DNA of 12,180 nt from Candidatus Iainarchaeum sp. (lineage in GTDB: Archaea > Micrarchaeota > Micrarchaeia > Anstonellales > Bilamarchaeaceae), in assembly GCA_028711485.1 (NCBI GenBank), contig JAQTSF010000018.1, positions 1 through 12,180 on the forward strand, read 5' to 3'. Position numbers and translations under genes: made by a program. Of the stretch, positions 1-8,074 are shown piece after piece (position 1 is the stretch's first letter; every line of letters begins with the position of its first letter). The notes under the pieces were generated by a model that worked only from the letters and a program-made list of their open reading frames with translations, was not told where the DNA came from and ran no database searches.

Positions 1-608
1 CCACATATAGAATCGGTAATGGGGAAATACAATTTATATCTTTCATATTCCATAAATGTGTTTCCTACTCCAAATCTGAAAGTATTAACATAAATCTCTC
101 CTTCTGCTTTTTCAAAAACATTGCTTACCTGATAATTAAAAGGAACAAACATACACCAACCATCATATAGACCAGGGTAATCTGCAGGTTCAGAGGTTTT
201 TTCCTTTGCCTTATCCGATAATTCATCCTCACCTGGAGGATTTGTAGAAGTTCCTCCTCCAAAAACCCCTGGTTGATAATTGAATTGGCCACAGAGCATC
301 AAAGTACAATTTTCATCATTACAATCAGTTTTCGGAGCCATAGTTGAACAAATAGATCTATTTTCAATTTTAATAATCGGATTTCCATCACTATCAGTAT
401 CCTCAATTTCAACTTCACAAATAAGTTTATCCATATCACAGGAACCATGTATTTTTAATGGAGTTGAACCATCAGCAAATACACACCAGGTTGGATCTTT
501 TTCTAATGCAATTGGATCACAGCAATATTTCATATTTCCTTTTTTAAGACATCCAAAAGAGAATAAAAGAATTGCAAAAATCAAAATAATAATTATTTTA
601 TTTTTCAT
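1..608 (-). CDS. Cys-rich secreted lipoprotein, 3' end beyond left edge
   Basis: The frame is open from an ATG at 608 to the left edge (about 202 codons), so the C-terminus is missing. The N-terminus is a short signal peptide (MKNK, then about 14 hydrophobic residues) ending in FSFGC-LKK. This is a plausible lipobox with Cys20 as the lipidated residue, so the protein is probably anchored outside the membrane. The visible ectodomain is Cys-rich, with a CC pair at about 29-30 and further Cys near 42, 57, 64, 88, 98, 103 and 108. Disulfides are likely. Its CC-dP...C...DG pattern resembles part of the Cys-rich insert of the 717-aa protein in the same operon (around residues 537-575). It starts 1 nt after the stop of the preceding gene, with AAAGGTAG upstream as a weak ribosome-binding site, so it is co-transcribed with the membrane proteins. 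I do not recognise the family. Function is unknown, perhaps an outer-face partner of those proteins. Confidence 0.85.
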   Translation of the reverse strand, partial: MKNKIIIILIFAILLFSFGCLKKGNMKYCCDPIALEKDPTWCVFADGSTPLKIHGSCDMDKLICEVEIEDTDSDGNPIIKIENRSICSTMAPKTDCNDENCTLMLCGQFNYQPGVFGGGTSTNPPGEDELSDKAKEKTSEPADYPGLYDGWCMFVPFNYQVSNVFEKAEGEIYVNTFRFGVGNTFMEYERYKLYFPITDSIC

Positions 609-609
609 A

Positions 610-1647
610 CTAAACTACCTTTGAAACAAATCTAAGTATATCATACGCGTCTCCGCCAAGTATAAACATCATGTACCTTATGAATACAATGGTTATAGAA
701 AATACTACAAATGCATGTAAAGTCATATAGGAATAAAATTGGGCAATTGAAGATCTTGAAGTTGATAGTATTGAAGTCATTGATATTTCAGAAGTTCCTT
801 GTGCCTGCATCTGAGTAACTGTTCCTGAAAAAGTTGGAAGGCAGAAAACAGTTTGAGGATTTACTGCAGGTGTTGCAGGAATTTCTGGAACTTCAACAAA
901 TCCAGGATCAGTCATTACAAATAATACAGGAAAAATAAAGTATAAACCTATTGCAAGAGAGATAAATAACGCTCCTATTCCTCTAGTATATTTGAATGTT
1001 CTTAGAAATAAACCAAATGGAAGGAACACAGAAAGCATATTGAATGAAATATATCGTACTAAAGAAGTGAGAGAATTTGCACCTATGAGAACCACTGTGA
1101 GAAAAGCATTCATAACCCTGTATTGCTCTGCTTCTTGGAAATAACTATCCACCCAATTTCCTTGGTATATTATTATTCCTGCAAAGGTAACTGTTGCAGT
1201 TAATTTTGCAAATATGTTGCTGGAATCAGCTTTATCATAAATAGCATCTTGTATTTCAGCTATTTCTTTTGCACGCTCAGTGAAACGGCATTCTACAATT
1301 TCTATTGTTTTCTTTATATCCGCCTTTTTTTGACCGCCGATGATTGTAGAAAGATGGATTTCATCCCCGCCACAAAGAACATAACTATCAGTTCCTAAAA
1401 AAGTTTTTATCGCAAATTCCTCCACCTGACTTAAAGTAACTATAAGAAAAATAACTATAAATAAAGTTGCAAAACCTTGAAGAATTTCTGCTTTTGAAGA
1501 TTTTTTCAAATCATCAAACATAAATGCGTGGCCTATTGAATAAAAGATTCCATAAATTAGAATAGATGCAAAACCTGCAAGTAAGCATAATGCAAACCAT
1601 GCACCATCGGTTTGGAATTGTTCAAGGTATAAAAGAACATCAACCAT
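610..1647 (-). CDS. VirB6/TrbL-like polytopic membrane protein (paralog 6)
   Basis: A 345-aa membrane protein, sixth in the tandem array. Hydrophobic segments lie near residues 17-40, 58-75, 148-162, 180-197, 203-218, 224-245 and 308-330. The family signature is at about 208-231 (FLPFGLFLRTFKYTRGIGA), and the short K/E segment after the first TM is at about 45-57 (DDLKKSSKAEILQ). The tail GGDAYDILRFVSKVV matches the tails of the other members. The loop between TM2 and the signature holds Cys92 and Cys120. The outer loop after the signature (about 246-300) is Pro/Ser/Thr-rich with one Cys. Unlike several siblings it lacks a clear cleavable signal peptide. Its ATG lies 2 nt past the previous stop, with GAGG rather far upstream. 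The VirB6/TrbL assignment rests on layout and the TR-x-x-G signature only. The function is inferred. Confidence 0.85.
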   Translation of the reverse strand: MVDVLLYLEQFQTDGAWFALCLLAGFASILIYGIFYSIGHAFMFDDLKKSSKAEILQGFATLFIVIFLIVTLSQVEEFAIKTFLGTDSYVLCGGDEIHLSTIIGGQKKADIKKTIEIVECRFTERAKEIAEIQDAIYDKADSSNIFAKLTATVTFAGIIIYQGNWVDSYFQEAEQYRVMNAFLTVVLIGANSLTSLVRYISFNMLSVFLPFGLFLRTFKYTRGIGALFISLAIGLYFIFPVLFVMTDPGFVEVPEIPATPAVNPQTVFCLPTFSGTVTQMQAQGTSEISMTSILSTSRSSIAQFYSYMTLHAFVVFSITIVFIRYMMFILGGDAYDILRFVSKVV

Positions 1648-1649
1648 AA

Positions 1650-2675
1650 TTATACTAACCTCACTATTTTACTTAAATCGATCTCCTCTCCAAGAAGCTT
1701 TGCTGCATAATTAACGCTTGCAACTGTTCCTAACAATGCAATAAGCGGAATAAACACCCCTACAATAAATGCTCTTCCCCCCAATTGATAGACTAATGAA
1801 TCCATTTTAGAATTAAAAAATTCACCACTGTAATCATCATCCCCCCAATCCCACATAGAAAGAAATATATCTCCAGACCCGCCTTTATCCACAACATCTT
1901 GAGGATCAGAGTAGTTTAATATCGCTGGATCAATATAATCAAAAAGAATAGGGGTGGATAAATAAAATATTGAAAGGATTAAAGGATAAACTATCACAAA
2001 AGAGAAAACTATTGTAATGAATAATGAACCAAGCGAGCGCAAGTATGGAAGAGAACGGAAAAATATCCCTAAAGGAAGGAAAAATAATGCAAAACCACTC
2101 GTTGCATAAAATAAAATAAATAGAGCTACTAATGAAGAGATATAAGCAATAAGGGTGGTATTGAAAACAACTGACATTGCACCCATTGTTACAGAAACCC
2201 AGGAATATGGAGAACTTGAAGTTCCTGCATTTCCAAATAAACAGAAAAGTGCGCCATAAATACAGTCATATCTTCCTCTCATAAGCATCATGTTGAAAGC
2301 CATTTGATGATATCTTTGTATTTCAAGAATTGTGTGGGTGTAATTTGCAGCACCTAATAGATAAGCTTCGGCTGCATCAAATAAATTCCCGGACATCTGC
2401 ACAGGATTATTAACATTTGTAAGTGAATGAAGAGAATTAAAATCAACAACGCAAAATGATTGAAGAACTACAAATATTATAAATATTGAAGCAAGGGAAA
2501 CAATAAGTTGAACTATTTCTGTTTTTGCCCAAAGGGTAACTTTTGGATTTGAAAGAACATTTCCAAGCATATAGGAAATGGAAATAATCATAATTGTTGC
2601 TAGGGATGCAACTCCTACAAGCATAGTTAGGGAACTTTCCATTCCTGTTCCTGCAAGAGAGCATATATTTTCCAT
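1650..2675 (-). CDS. VirB6/TrbL-like polytopic membrane protein (paralog 5)
   Basis: A membrane protein of about 341 aa. Numbering from the ATG at 2675, TM segments lie near 17-38, 56-73, 165-190, 194-206, 217-240 and 303-322. The K/E segment is NPKVTLWAKTEIVQL (about 43-57). The signature is FFLPLGIFFRSLPYLRSLG (about 198-216), in which the usual TR is replaced by LR. The tail is LLGEEIDLSKIVRLV. An acidic Asp/Gly-rich outer loop at about 245-290 includes a DWGDDD run. A GTG at 2684 would add three residues and overlap the previous stop as GTGA. I prefer the ATG because the same GTGAT then sits 4 nt upstream as a Shine-Dalgarno match to the archaeal 16S 3' end. No obvious signal peptide. The paralog relationship is visible, but the transport-channel role is inference. 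Confidence 0.85.
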   Translation of the reverse strand: MENICSLAGTGMESSLTMLVGVASLATIMIISISYMLGNVLSNPKVTLWAKTEIVQLIVSLASIFIIFVVLQSFCVVDFNSLHSLTNVNNPVQMSGNLFDAAEAYLLGAANYTHTILEIQRYHQMAFNMMLMRGRYDCIYGALFCLFGNAGTSSSPYSWVSVTMGAMSVVFNTTLIAYISSLVALFILFYATSGFALFFLPLGIFFRSLPYLRSLGSLFITIVFSFVIVYPLILSIFYLSTPILFDYIDPAILNYSDPQDVVDKGGSGDIFLSMWDWGDDDYSGEFFNSKMDSLVYQLGGRAFIVGVFIPLIALLGTVASVNYAAKLLGEEIDLSKIVRLV

Positions 2676-2680
2676 AAAAA

Positions 2681-3685
2681 TCACATGAATCTGGAAATTG
2701 CACTAATATCTACTTCTGCTCCGAATGCAGAAGTGAGCCAGCGTATTCCTAGCACCATTACCGTAAGGCAGACAAATAAGGTTACATTCACTCTTACAAA
2801 TATTTGATAAATATAAGAATCTAGATTATTATTCAACAAAGTTCCCATTGCCTTTTTAACTTCATTTGGATTATCCATATGTATTGTTCCATAACTTCCT
2901 GAACCAGTAGTTGTTGGATCACAATCAGGCATGGAAAGTTCTTCTGTTTCTGGATAGCTCACTCCTGGAGCATTTTGGTAAAATTCATCTAAATCATCCA
3001 TAAATATAATGGTTAATGGAAGAAGAATGTACAATGTTATTCCTATTGCTATGAAAAAAGCACCTGCCCCTCTTGTTATTTTTAAACTCCTTAAAAATAA
3101 ACCAACCGGGAGAAATATGGCAAATGCATAATTATATCCTAAATCTGTTAATAGATAAAGTGATTGTATTTCAACAAAAGAAATTGCCATTGCATTAACT
3201 GCAATTGAGGAAGGGGGAGAAACCATACTGAAACTGTTGCATGCACTTATGAAAAATGCTGTTGAAAAAAATTGACAGTGATGTGTTCTTGTTGATTCTC
3301 TTAAAGAATGTTCTACGAAATTTGTTACTTTTTCATAATCTTCTTCTAAACCTCCAATAATTTTTACTTTTAGAACTTCAGTAAGAGCATATTCCTGCAT
3401 TGTTCCTGCTCCTCCTTCAATAGAAACAACTTGTGAAGAAAATACATCTATAAAACCAACTACTCCTACTAAGGAACCAGCCATTACTGCAGTTATAATC
3501 AATTGGGACATTTCCTCTCTTGCAGTTATTTTTAAGTGATCTAATCCGAATCCGAAAGCTATTGCATAAATTATTGCAAGAAGACCAAAAGATGCAAAAA
3601 TTGCTAAACCAACATTACCCTGCCAGGATGCAAAAGAAAAAGGAATTATACTCAAAATTAAAAATAATAATATAAACTTTTTCAT
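2681..3685 (-). CDS. VirB6/TrbL-like polytopic membrane protein (paralog 4)
   Basis: A 334-aa protein with a clear signal peptide (MKKFILLFLILSIIPFSFA, cut near residue 19). TM segments lie near 26-47, 60-80, 160-180, 185-199, 205-228 and 296-316. The K/E segment is DHLKITAREEMSQL (about 49-62). The signature is FLPVGLFLRSLKITRGAGA (about 191-209). The C-terminal tail is FGAEVDISAISRFM. Cys137 and Cys149 lie in the first long loop, and one Cys is in the Ser/Gly-rich outer loop. Its ATG overlaps the previous stop by 1 nt (TGATG), with a good GGTG ribosome-binding site 5 nt upstream, so translation is probably coupled. It is most similar by eye to the 345-aa member. Channel or secretion function is inferred only. 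Confidence 0.86.
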   Translation of the reverse strand: MKKFILLFLILSIIPFSFASWQGNVGLAIFASFGLLAIIYAIAFGFGLDHLKITAREEMSQLIITAVMAGSLVGVVGFIDVFSSQVVSIEGGAGTMQEYALTEVLKVKIIGGLEEDYEKVTNFVEHSLRESTRTHHCQFFSTAFFISACNSFSMVSPPSSIAVNAMAISFVEIQSLYLLTDLGYNYAFAIFLPVGLFLRSLKITRGAGAFFIAIGITLYILLPLTIIFMDDLDEFYQNAPGVSYPETEELSMPDCDPTTTGSGSYGTIHMDNPNEVKKAMGTLLNNNLDSYIYQIFVRVNVTLFVCLTVMVLGIRWLTSAFGAEVDISAISRFM

Positions 3686-5838
3686 CAGAACACCTTTGAG
3701 AGACCAGGGATCTCGATATCACCACCCAAAAGTGGTGAGAATGTTCTTATGAACATAACCGTAACCAGTATATTGAATAAGGGAAGTAGATATGCAGGAA
3801 GCATAAATCCTGAAACACTTTTTATATCCTCTTTTCCATACATTCCTTCTGAAGCTTGTTTTGCAAAATCAGAGGAGGAAATTGAAGGTGGAGTGGATAA
3901 TTCCTCTCCACACAAAGCAGGACAATCCACAATAACCGGAACTGTGTAAGTAAATGGATCGTCTACAAACATACATTTTGCACAATTTGAAGTATCTTTT
4001 GGAGATATGTATATACAGGACTGATATGCAGCATCAGGAGAATTTATATCTGCTGGAATTGGACAGGTTTCTGCCTTTTCTATATCTTCATCGCTGCAGT
4101 AATCAGGAAATACTCTATCGTTTCCATCCATAACTAAAACTTTTTTTCCACTGGCATCAATTTCATAATAATTAATTCTGCATCTTGAATCAACATTTTT
4201 ACAAGGTTCTGTTGGATCAACATAACAGCACCAGATTTTTATATCTTCATTACAACTAGCTCCACTTTGCCAATTTTTCCAATAATTTCCATCTCCTCTA
4301 TATTCACATTCTCCGTCATTACCGGTTCCAACACAGCAAAAATCACCATAATATACTTCCATAGGTGCTGAACCAAAAAGAGATTGGAATTCTCCAGTAC
4401 AGTGAGAATCTGCTTTTGCATTTGCTTCACTATCTGAGTTCCAATAATCTACCCCACAAGCGCCACTAGTATATCTTTTATAATCTCTCCAAACCCCTCC
4501 GCAATCACCGCCTGCATTTTCATAAAGGGCAGGAATAGTTTTACACTCGTCAGGACACATTTCCCATTGCTGTAAATAAACACCTTCAAGAGCATTTACA
4601 TCCATCACTAAATTTCTTTTGCAAACATCAGGAAGAGCATCACAAGCTGATCTTACGTCAGGATCATTACAAGTATCTGATAATGCAGGATAGGGAATCC
4701 CTCTGCATTCAGAAGGACATCCTTTTGAATCTTCTTCATTTTCCGGCCAACCGCAGGGAGCAATTGTTTTTCCTTTTGTAGTTTTAGCTTCCTGTCCTGA
4801 TAGAACAACATCATAAATGCTATCATATTGAGGGTGTACGGATTTATCTAATACGCCAATATAACTGCTTGGTTTTTCAGTTAATGCATCCCAAGAAAAC
4901 ACCCCAGCACCTTGATCCTCATTTCCAGGGAGTACTTTATTTTCTTCCCCTTTTATATAACCAATTGGGATTGGATCTGTACATTCTGTTGGACAAACTG
5001 CTGCAGGAGTTATTCCTGTAGGATTGTCTCCATAAGCAGTAACAGCCAAAGTAAGCGCATCAAAAACATACATTATAGGAAATACGAACATCACTGCAAC
5101 TGCTATTGCAATTAATAATCCTCCTAATTTTCTTGTTGCAAAGAAAGCTCTAGTTAAAAGTCCGAATACAAGAAGATAAGGCCCTACATTATAGGAGATA
5201 TGAGTTACGAAAAATTTCTGTGCGTATAAAGATGCAATTATAGGGTTATAATATTCAATTACTATTAGTAATCTTTCAACATCAAGTATTTCTATTGCTG
5301 AAGTAGCCATACTGAATCCAGACCATAAAAAAGGAAGCCAGATTAATGTATGACCTACATAACCAACTCTATAACCCATTGATTTTGAATAATCATAAAT
5401 TGTTTCAGTATGTGATTTTGAAGATTCTCTTGCAAGTTCTACTAAACCATCAATATATTGATCTGCAATTTGTGCAGAACATCCTTTAATATCATCAACA
5501 CAAGTATATCCTGTTCCACTTGAATTAACTAACATTAAAAAAAGTCCGTCGAAAAAGAACAGAAAAGAAATTAAACCCATCAATAATAATGCGGATACAA
5601 GCACCTGAATAAGTTCAAGTTTTGCCCATGCTTTTAAATCAGGCATTTCAAAAGCAAAACCTGCAGCATAAGTTAAAGAAATTAAAAGTATGGAAAGAAG
5701 AATAATTAAAATTGAAAGAACCTGCCATCTGGAAAATAATTCATAATCTGAACTAATTCCTGATAACATATCTGAGAAACTCTGGGAGAAAGAAAGAGAA
5801 AACAAAAGAATTAAAAATAATAAAATTATTTTTCTCAT
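3685..5838 (-). CDS. VirB6/TrbL-like membrane protein with large Cys-rich ectodomain (paralog 3)
   Basis: At 717 aa this is about twice the size of its siblings. Residues 1-18 are a signal peptide. TM segments lie near 38-62, 76-103, 160-178, 218-230 and 238-262, and the last TM is near 679-700. The K/E segment is MPDLKAWAKLELIQVL (about 65-80). The signature is VFGLLTRAFFATRKLGG (about 224-240). The tail is LLGGDIEIPGLSKVF. Between the fifth and last TM lies an insert at about 282-643 with roughly 28 Cys, against two in the rest. It includes four CPxxC motifs (CPTEC 282, CPSEC 374, CPDEC 428, CPALC 639) and CC pairs at 501 and 537. It is also rich in Trp, Tyr, Asp and Gly. This reads as a disulfide-stabilised extracytoplasmic domain built from degenerate repeats. 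The ATG overlaps the previous stop (ATGA), with GGGTG 5 nt upstream. Function is unknown: perhaps adhesion or substrate contact. Confidence 0.87.
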   Translation of the reverse strand: MRKIILLFLILLFSLSFSQSFSDMLSGISSDYELFSRWQVLSILIILLSILLISLTYAAGFAFEMPDLKAWAKLELIQVLVSALLLMGLISFLFFFDGLFLMLVNSSGTGYTCVDDIKGCSAQIADQYIDGLVELARESSKSHTETIYDYSKSMGYRVGYVGHTLIWLPFLWSGFSMATSAIEILDVERLLIVIEYYNPIIASLYAQKFFVTHISYNVGPYLLVFGLLTRAFFATRKLGGLLIAIAVAVMFVFPIMYVFDALTLAVTAYGDNPTGITPAAVCPTECTDPIPIGYIKGEENKVLPGNEDQGAGVFSWDALTEKPSSYIGVLDKSVHPQYDSIYDVVLSGQEAKTTKGKTIAPCGWPENEEDSKGCPSECRGIPYPALSDTCNDPDVRSACDALPDVCKRNLVMDVNALEGVYLQQWEMCPDECKTIPALYENAGGDCGGVWRDYKRYTSGACGVDYWNSDSEANAKADSHCTGEFQSLFGSAPMEVYYGDFCCVGTGNDGECEYRGDGNYWKNWQSGASCNEDIKIWCCYVDPTEPCKNVDSRCRINYYEIDASGKKVLVMDGNDRVFPDYCSDEDIEKAETCPIPADINSPDAAYQSCIYISPKDTSNCAKCMFVDDPFTYTVPVIVDCPALCGEELSTPPSISSSDFAKQASEGMYGKEDIKSVSGFMLPAYLLPLFNILVTVMFIRTFSPLLGGDIEIPGLSKVF

Positions 5839-6812
5839 CCTAGCACCCTTAAAGCTTTATTTATTGAACTTAAAAAAGTTACCATAACCGCAATTGTCAA
5901 ATTAGGAAGAAATATTGCCTGTGGAGCAAGACGTGCATAGCTCAAAAAGGAATATTGACTTCCGCATTCTTTTAACAAGTGATCATCAAACACCTCAGCA
6001 TAATTTGGATTTGTACAATCAGTATCCTGAAATACATGGAAATACATTATCCCATTAATTGCATACATTAATGGAAGAAAAACCTGAATGGCTATAACTG
6101 CAGCAATTAAGATATTTCCCATTTGTCTTGTTGCTAAAAAAACTCTTAGAAGAATTGCAAATGGCAATAAAATTGCTATGGAAAATTTTAATGCAGATTT
6201 AAGTAAAATATTTTGCATTGAAATACTAATTAATGCAGGTGTTGCAAGCATTGAATTAATTGCATCATAGTTCATCGCATATGCTTTTTTGAATGCTTTT
6301 GTAGGGGTTGAAGTGGTTCCCATCAATGGAAAATTAAATGAAAAAATCCATGTGGAATCCATTTCATCATTAACAGAGGAAGTTATTGCATATTCTACAA
6401 GTGATTTTGCTTCATTTTCCATTTGAGAGGTATAGCATATAGATAGTTCAGTTACTGAAGAAGAACCAGAACAAACGCTTATAGGAGTACCTAATGCAGT
6501 ATAAACAGAGGAAAAGAAAAATGAGCCAACATAACAGAAGAAGATTATTATTCCGAAAACACTTAAAATTATCAAAATAGACATAAATAAATGGAAAAGT
6601 TCATCCTTTGCAAAAACAACTGCATGAGGATTGCTCATTGCCATTCCGTAAATATATGCAATTGTAATAATTGCAATTGTAAAAAGAAATACTGCACCAA
6701 ATATAAGAGCGACATCTTCCCATGCTTCAGTAAAAGATTGATCTATAGCACTTTCACATGAAAATGAGAATAAGAAAGGAAAAAGAAGAAGTAAAATAAA
6801 TATATTTTTCAT
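5835..6812 (-). CDS. VirB6/TrbL-like polytopic membrane protein (paralog 2)
   Basis: A 325-aa membrane protein. The first 18 residues are a signal peptide or first TM. Cys19 follows FSFS, which is a poor lipobox. TM segments lie near 35-58, 76-98, 185-200, 208-224, 232-255 and 296-315. The K/E segment is NPHAVVFAKDELFHLF (about 61-76). The signature is LLPFAILLRVFLATRQMGN (about 215-233). Cys pairs lie in the first loop (about 114 and 126) and in the short outer loop (about 266 and 283). It is the only member without the GG(D/E) part of the tail: it stops after the final TM with SINKALRVLG, which suggests a trimmed C-terminus. It overlaps the previous gene as ATGA, with TAGG just upstream of the start. 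Membership in the array is clear; the biochemical role is not. Confidence 0.85.
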   Translation of the reverse strand: MKNIFILLLLFPFLFSFSCESAIDQSFTEAWEDVALIFGAVFLFTIAIITIAYIYGMAMSNPHAVVFAKDELFHLFMSILIILSVFGIIIFFCYVGSFFFSSVYTALGTPISVCSGSSSVTELSICYTSQMENEAKSLVEYAITSSVNDEMDSTWIFSFNFPLMGTTSTPTKAFKKAYAMNYDAINSMLATPALISISMQNILLKSALKFSIAILLPFAILLRVFLATRQMGNILIAAVIAIQVFLPLMYAINGIMYFHVFQDTDCTNPNYAEVFDDHLLKECGSQYSFLSYARLAPQAIFLPNLTIAVMVTFLSSINKALRVLG

Positions 6813-8023
6813 CCTACAAACCTCTGTATTCCTGCAAGATATGCCTCTCCGCCTATTGCTCCAGAAATACTCTTTGTAGTCACTATCGTAATTATAATAA
6901 CCATCAATGCGTCAATGTATGCCATAAAAACATGATAGATTGTAATTTCCAAGAAATTTGCAAGGGAATCATACATTCCTCCTGCATCAACATCTCCAAA
7001 AAAAGCATTATAATCTATAAGAGCGACTACCCAGAATAAAGCCTGCCAGACTAGATTTAACATAGGAAAAAGAAAATCCACTGCAAAATTCCATCCTGCC
7101 ATAAATGCACAAGCTGGTAGCGTAGCAAGACACCAGATTAAACCTATTATCAAACCCCATCCAAGATCAGAAATATTTACAAAAGATTTTGCAACATCTA
7201 CTATTGGATTGTCACTATCACTACAGAACCATCCTACTGCAGGGTAATGAAAACTCTTGAAAGGACCCATATTAAGATCCGGAGGATCAATATTTTTGAA
7301 AGCGAGTTCATGGAAATAGCCTGTGAGAATAACTGCAACTGGAAAAACCAAGGAAGCACCGATACATAAAGCGATTAAAGTGTTACCTATTTTTTTTGTA
7401 AATGGAATAAATCTAAGCGAAAATGCCAATGGAAGGATTACATAAGGAACAACTGCTGTAAAAAATTCTAAAAGAACGTTTATTGCACTATATATGAATA
7501 TAGCTCCGCTTATTGCACCTGCTCCGCTAACTATCATTGAATTCAAACCTCTAACCCCGCTATGCGGCATTGCAACAAAAGTAAGTGAAGCATACCATAA
7601 ATTAGTCGGAGAGGAATAACCAAAACCCATCATCATTCCAATATAATGGGAAGCATCGACAAGATCATTGAACGCAGGTGCAAGTGGCTGAATAAAATTA
7701 TCTAATTGTGCTGATGCTGCTGAATTTACATCAGGTTCTCCTGTTAGTATTGACGCTGTTGAATTTGCTCCGAAAAATAATGCAGAAACAATTACAAGAA
7801 GCACTCCACCTGAGATCATACTTCTTACTTCCATTTTTACTTTTGCTTTTAATTCAGGATTTGCCATCATATCGGAAAGCATCCACATTATTCCTAAACC
7901 TGCAGAAACTGCTAGTATTGTTGCTGGAAGAACATAATTTGATACAAAATTTAAATCAAAGAAGTATGAGAAAGAAGAGGAAAAAAGTAATATCATTAAC
8001 AATATCTTTCCCAATATATTCAT
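6809..8023 (-). CDS. VirB6/TrbL-like polytopic membrane protein, first gene of operon (paralog 1)
   Basis: A 404-aa membrane protein at the head of the array. Hydrophobic segments lie near 5-20 (signal-like), 30-49, 70-86, 163-185, 187-202, 211-235, 288-310, 315-337 and 360-382. The K/E segment is NPELKAKVKMEVRSM (about 55-69). The signature is ILPLAFSLRFIPFTKKIGN (about 196-214), with TKK in place of TR. The tail is IGGEAYLAGIQRFVG. Relative to its siblings it has an extra hydrophobic stretch at about 285-340, that is, two additional membrane passes before the last TM. Its ATG at 8023 lies about 25 nt from the centre of a TATA box, so the mRNA is likely leaderless. Family placement comes from internal comparison with the neighbours. 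Similarity to VirB6/TrbL channels is inferred from layout. Confidence 0.86.
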   Translation of the reverse strand: MNILGKILLMILLFSSSFSYFFDLNFVSNYVLPATILAVSAGLGIMWMLSDMMANPELKAKVKMEVRSMISGGVLLVIVSALFFGANSTASILTGEPDVNSAASAQLDNFIQPLAPAFNDLVDASHYIGMMMGFGYSSPTNLWYASLTFVAMPHSGVRGLNSMIVSGAGAISGAIFIYSAINVLLEFFTAVVPYVILPLAFSLRFIPFTKKIGNTLIALCIGASLVFPVAVILTGYFHELAFKNIDPPDLNMGPFKSFHYPAVGWFCSDSDNPIVDVAKSFVNISDLGWGLIIGLIWCLATLPACAFMAGWNFAVDFLFPMLNLVWQALFWVVALIDYNAFFGDVDAGGMYDSLANFLEITIYHVFMAYIDALMVIIITIVTTKSISGAIGGEAYLAGIQRFVG

Positions 8024-8043
8024 AAGAATAGATAAAAGAATAA

Positions 8044-8054
8044 TATTTATAAGG
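8044..8054. promoter_or_regulatory. Shared near-palindromic TATA element of divergent promoters
   Basis: The only gap between the divergent genes is 51 nt. It contains TATTTATAAGG, which reads CCTTATAAATA on the minus strand, so a TATA-like core exists in both directions. Its centre is about 25 nt from the minus-strand ATG (8023) and about 27 nt from the plus-strand ATG (8075). These are the normal archaeal TATA-to-start distances, so both transcripts can be leaderless. GAAAC just upstream on the minus strand could serve as a BRE. One TBP site for both directions implies competition, or repression by a single bound protein. Confidence 0.6.
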
Positions 8055-8074
8055 TTTCTTGCAGGGAAGAGTAT

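Noticed and set aside
280..624. 114-aa plus-strand frame at the left end
   Set aside because: It lies antisense to the Cys-rich lipoprotein frame, which has a signal peptide and lipobox; the plus-strand product has no recognisable features.
7708..8025. 105-aa plus-strand Leu-rich frame
   Set aside because: It is antisense to the signal peptide and first TMs of the 404-aa protein; no start signal, and Leu runs come from the complement.
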